59,114 nt of DNA from Methanobrevibacter sp. TMH8 (GTDB lineage: Archaea; Methanobacteriota; Methanobacteria; Methanobacteriales; Methanobacteriaceae). A program made the translations under genes and the position numbers. Positions 57,066 to 59,114 of this stretch are shown piece after piece. Each line of letters opens with the position of its first letter. Positions within the stretch are counted from its first letter, which is position 1. The notes beneath the pieces are model-generated. The model searched no databases. It was not told where the DNA came from and was given only the letters and a program-made list of their open reading frames with translations. The stretch is taken from positions 1 through 59,114 of the forward strand of contig NZ_JAHLZE010000015.1 of the NCBI RefSeq assembly GCF_020148105.1, in the 5' to 3' direction.

Positions 57066-57614
57066 ATAAGTAAAGACGATGAAAATAAAGGAATCTTAAA
57101 TCTTATTGAAGATAGTGCAGAAAGTATAATATTCTCAAGTAGATGGTTACTTGCTCCAATCTTTTTAGGTATGATAGTTGTTATAGCAATAATTTTTATA
57201 AAGTTCTTCCAGCTATTAATTGGTTTTATTCCAGAAAGTATGGGAATGTCTTTTGAAGAAGTAGCTATGGGTGCCTTAAACCTTTTAGATTTAGCCTTGT
57301 TAGGAAATCTTATCTTATTGGTTACTTTTTCAGGATATGAAAATTTTGTATCAAAAATTAATCCTGCTCAAGATCACAAAGACAGACCATCATGGATGGG
57401 AAATTTAGATTTTTCAGGACTTAAACTCAAAATAGTAGGTTCAATAGTTGTAATATCCTTAATAGAATTACTTCATGATTTTTTAGAAGCTGCACAAGGT
57501 GTTGATCCAAACATTGAATTTTGGAGAATATTATTACACATAGTATTTGTTATATCTGGTGTATTATTTGCATTAATGGATTACATATCTGCAAAAAGTA
57601 AAACTGAAGAATAA
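57066..57614 (+). CDS. UPF0114-family membrane protein with a likely non-AUG (ATA) start
   Basis: 182 residues if read from the ATA at 57066. The family's N-terminal motif SSRWLLAPIFLGM lies before the first ATG (57171), so a start there would cut into the first helix. AGAGGT at 57054-57059 is six bases ahead of the ATA, and no ATG, GTG or TTG occurs in frame between the preceding stop and the motif. The rest has SFEEVAMGALNLLDLALLGNLILLV and HVFVISG-type helices. Function of this family is unknown. Either ATA is used or the ATG was mutated. Confidence 0.65.
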   Translation: MSKDDENKGILNLIEDSAESIIFSSRWLLAPIFLGMIVVIAIIFIKFFQLLIGFIPESMGMSFEEVAMGALNLLDLALLGNLILLVTFSGYENFVSKINPAQDHKDRPSWMGNLDFSGLKLKIVGSIVVISLIELLHDFLEAAQGVDPNIEFWRILLHIVFVISGVLFALMDYISAKSKTEE

Positions 57615-57920
57615 ATTTATAATATTAAAAACAAAATTTTTTCAAATAAATATTATGAAAAGAGAATTTGTTTTTAATTATAATTTTAGTTAATATTAAC
57701 CAAATTAAGGGATTCAGCTATTGATTATATTAATAATTCAAAAAAGCTTATATCCTTTTAATTAATTTTAACTTTATTTATTACATTTCTTTCTAAATTT
57801 TCATTATTTTTATATTAATAAAGAATTAATAAGAAATTTAATTGATTTTTTAAATTAATGTCAATAAATAGTTATTCATTGAAATATTGTTTTTATTGTT
57901 ATTCATATTGGTATACTATA
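57615..57920. other. Spacer between convergent genes
   Basis: 306 AT-rich bases, with T-rich ends for both flanking genes. No gene or repeat seen. Confidence 0.4.
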
Positions 57921-58385
57921 TCATTCTTTAAAATATTTCCTTTTTAATTCCAAAGTTAAACTTATAGATATAATAGTACCAATTCCTATTAATATTATAT
58001 TTAACAATGAAATATCTTGATTGAATAAATAACCAGTTATTGACAAGAATAAATAAACAACTGAAAGAATTATAAATACTATTGCAAAATTAAATGATTT
58101 ATTTAATTTTTCCTTATACTCTGAACCACTATATCTACCAAGCTGTTCTAATAAATATAATGGAGCTATTAGCATAAAATATCCCAAAACCATATTATTG
58201 TTTAAGGTTATCAAAGTTAAAATATATATAACTCCAATTATTATTAAAACAGATCTCTCAAATTTACTACCAACTTTTTTAAATAAGAAATAGCCAACAG
58301 AAAACAATGTAACTATAATCATTAATAATATAAACATTTGATCAATATTCAAATTTAGATAACCTAACAAAACAAACACCATCAT
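57921..58385 (-). CDS. Small multi-pass membrane protein, unknown function
   Basis: 154 residues with about five hydrophobic helices (FILLMIIVTLFSVGYFLF, VLIIIGVIYILTLITL, MVLGYFMLIAPLYLLEQLG, AIVFIILSVVYLFLSITGYLF, IILIGIGTIISISLTL). The loop GRYSGSEYKEKLNKS lies between helices 3 and 4. No family recognised. Two adjacent ATGs make the exact start uncertain by one codon. Confidence 0.55.
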   Translation of the reverse strand: MMVFVLLGYLNLNIDQMFILLMIIVTLFSVGYFLFKKVGSKFERSVLIIIGVIYILTLITLNNNMVLGYFMLIAPLYLLEQLGRYSGSEYKEKLNKSFNFAIVFIILSVVYLFLSITGYLFNQDISLLNIILIGIGTIISISLTLELKRKYFKE

Positions 58386-58900
58386 TATATAATACCATAT
58401 AAGTAATAAACATTACTATTATAAGATTCAAATACAATAAAAAGTAGCAAATAATCAAAAGAGATTTTATCCTCAATTCAATGTTAAAATTCATCGAATT
58501 TAGCTATTTTAAATGTATTAAAGTTTTTTTATAAATAAAAAGTTGTTTAAAAATAAGTATCAAAAATATTGAGAGGCTTGAAAATAATATTTAAATATAC
58601 TATGTAATTCTCTTTATTATAAATAAATATTTAGATGTATGAATATTATCATTTTTAATTAATTATTCCTTCAATAAACATGAAATTAATATATAAAAAG
58701 GAAACTTGGAATAATTTTATAATAAATAATAAAAATAATATTTGAAAAAATTATAAAAAATTGTATAAAAATTGTGAAAAAATAATAAGAAAAGAATATT
58801 TTGGAAGGAATCAGAAAAAACAATAAGTCCTCCACAATAAAAAAATAATATTATAAAAATATTATAAATAATATTAATAAATTATTAATATTATCTATTT
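58386..58900. other. AT-rich spacer before the right-edge surface protein gene
   Basis: 515 bases between the start of the small membrane gene and the end of the surface protein gene, which lies to the right on the same strand. No gene or repeat seen. Confidence 0.4.
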
Positions 58901-59113
58901 TTATATTCTTTTTAAACCTCTTTTAGTCTTAACAACACGATTATTCTTATAAGAAATCTCATCCATAGACTTTTTAGGATTCAAAACAAAATACTCCCCA
59001 ATACAAAACCTATGACCATCCCTATCAGGATAATAAGAAACAACAAAAGACTTCCTCATACCAGCACCAATAGAACCCACACGAACAGACTTACTCCTAA
59101 TATTAACAAACTT
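58901..59113 (-). CDS. C-terminal fragment of a CARDB-like surface protein (runs off right edge)
   Basis: The reverse strand has an open frame of 70 residues up to TAA 58903-58901. The sequence VGSIGAGMRKSFVVSYYPD, then GEYFVLNPKKSMDEISYKNN resembles the CARDB-type beta domain common in large archaeal adhesin-like proteins, followed by a basic tail VKTKRGLKRI. No membrane anchor is seen at this end. Codon use is richer in G than in the neighbouring spacer. The remainder is outside the window. Confidence 0.6.
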   Translation of the reverse strand, partial: KFVNIRSKSVRVGSIGAGMRKSFVVSYYPDRDGHRFCIGEYFVLNPKKSMDEISYKNNRVVKTKRGLKRI

Positions 59114-59114
59114 A

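Overview
The window is about 59 kb of very AT-rich archaeal DNA. It most resembles a methanogen of the order Methanobacteriales, probably a low-GC Methanobrevibacter-like organism. The evidence is a formate transporter and FdhD, an archaeal class I lysyl-tRNA synthetase, a hexulose-phosphate isomerase (RuMP pathway), adhesin-like surface proteins, archaeal GGTGA-type ribosome binding sites and T-rich gene ends. I cannot name the species from the sequence. I saw no rRNA, tRNA or CRISPR array.

Layout. 1-7.7 kb: 5' end of fdhC (off the left edge), a small 16-residue-repeat protein, fdhD, a carboxymuconolactone-decarboxylase-like protein, hxlB, a divergent LysR/ModE-like regulator, a long gene-poor stretch with a structured inverted repeat and three 70-bp tandem repeats, a PfkB kinase and a methyltransferase. 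7.7-22.7 kb is an accessory, defence-like island. It holds a HEAT-repeat/PD-(D/E)XK nuclease fusion, a zinc-ribbon membrane protein with a partner anchored surface protein, a MazG-type pyrophosphohydrolase, a chimeric beta-CASP fragment, an OLD-family ATPase/TOPRIM nuclease, a KTSC protein, a reverse-strand pair (DUF2254-like membrane protein plus an unknown), a second copy of the MazG segment followed by a broken DUF2075 gene, a decayed stretch, and a complete type IIS restriction-modification system (two adenine methylases plus an AlwI-like endonuclease).

23-35 kb: a large adhesin-like protein, two paralogous winged-helix regulators, a PepD-type dipeptidase, a methyltransferase, a VapBC pair with a nearby orphan antitoxin, a GH114-like secreted glycosidase, and a BRO-type gene broken by a 51-bp double hairpin. 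35-46.7 kb is mostly housekeeping: two acyltransferase-3 proteins, an iron-sulfur protein, thiC, lysS, a radical SAM protein, a VOC protein, a YgjP-like peptidase, a GNAT acetyltransferase, a cytosine deaminase and a ribbon-helix-helix pair. 46.9-54.1 kb is a complete tryptophan operon on the reverse strand (trpE-G-D-C-F/B-A). trpF and trpB are joined in one frame through an Asn-rich linker that still contains a strong internal start site. Candidate operators lie upstream of trpE. 54.7-59.1 kb: a cation-diffusion-facilitator protein with winged-helix domains at both ends, a TMEM175-like channel, a UPF0114 protein, a small membrane protein and the C-terminus of a surface protein.

The less ordinary signals are: two genes whose conserved N-termini are preceded by good ribosome binding sites but begin at ATT or ATA instead of ATG; the trpF-trpB read-through fusion; the 51-bp two-hairpin insertion in the BRO gene; the duplicated MazG/DUF2075 segment that produced a chimeric gene; and an inverted-repeat element whose loop carries a 16-base copy of the fdhC translation start.
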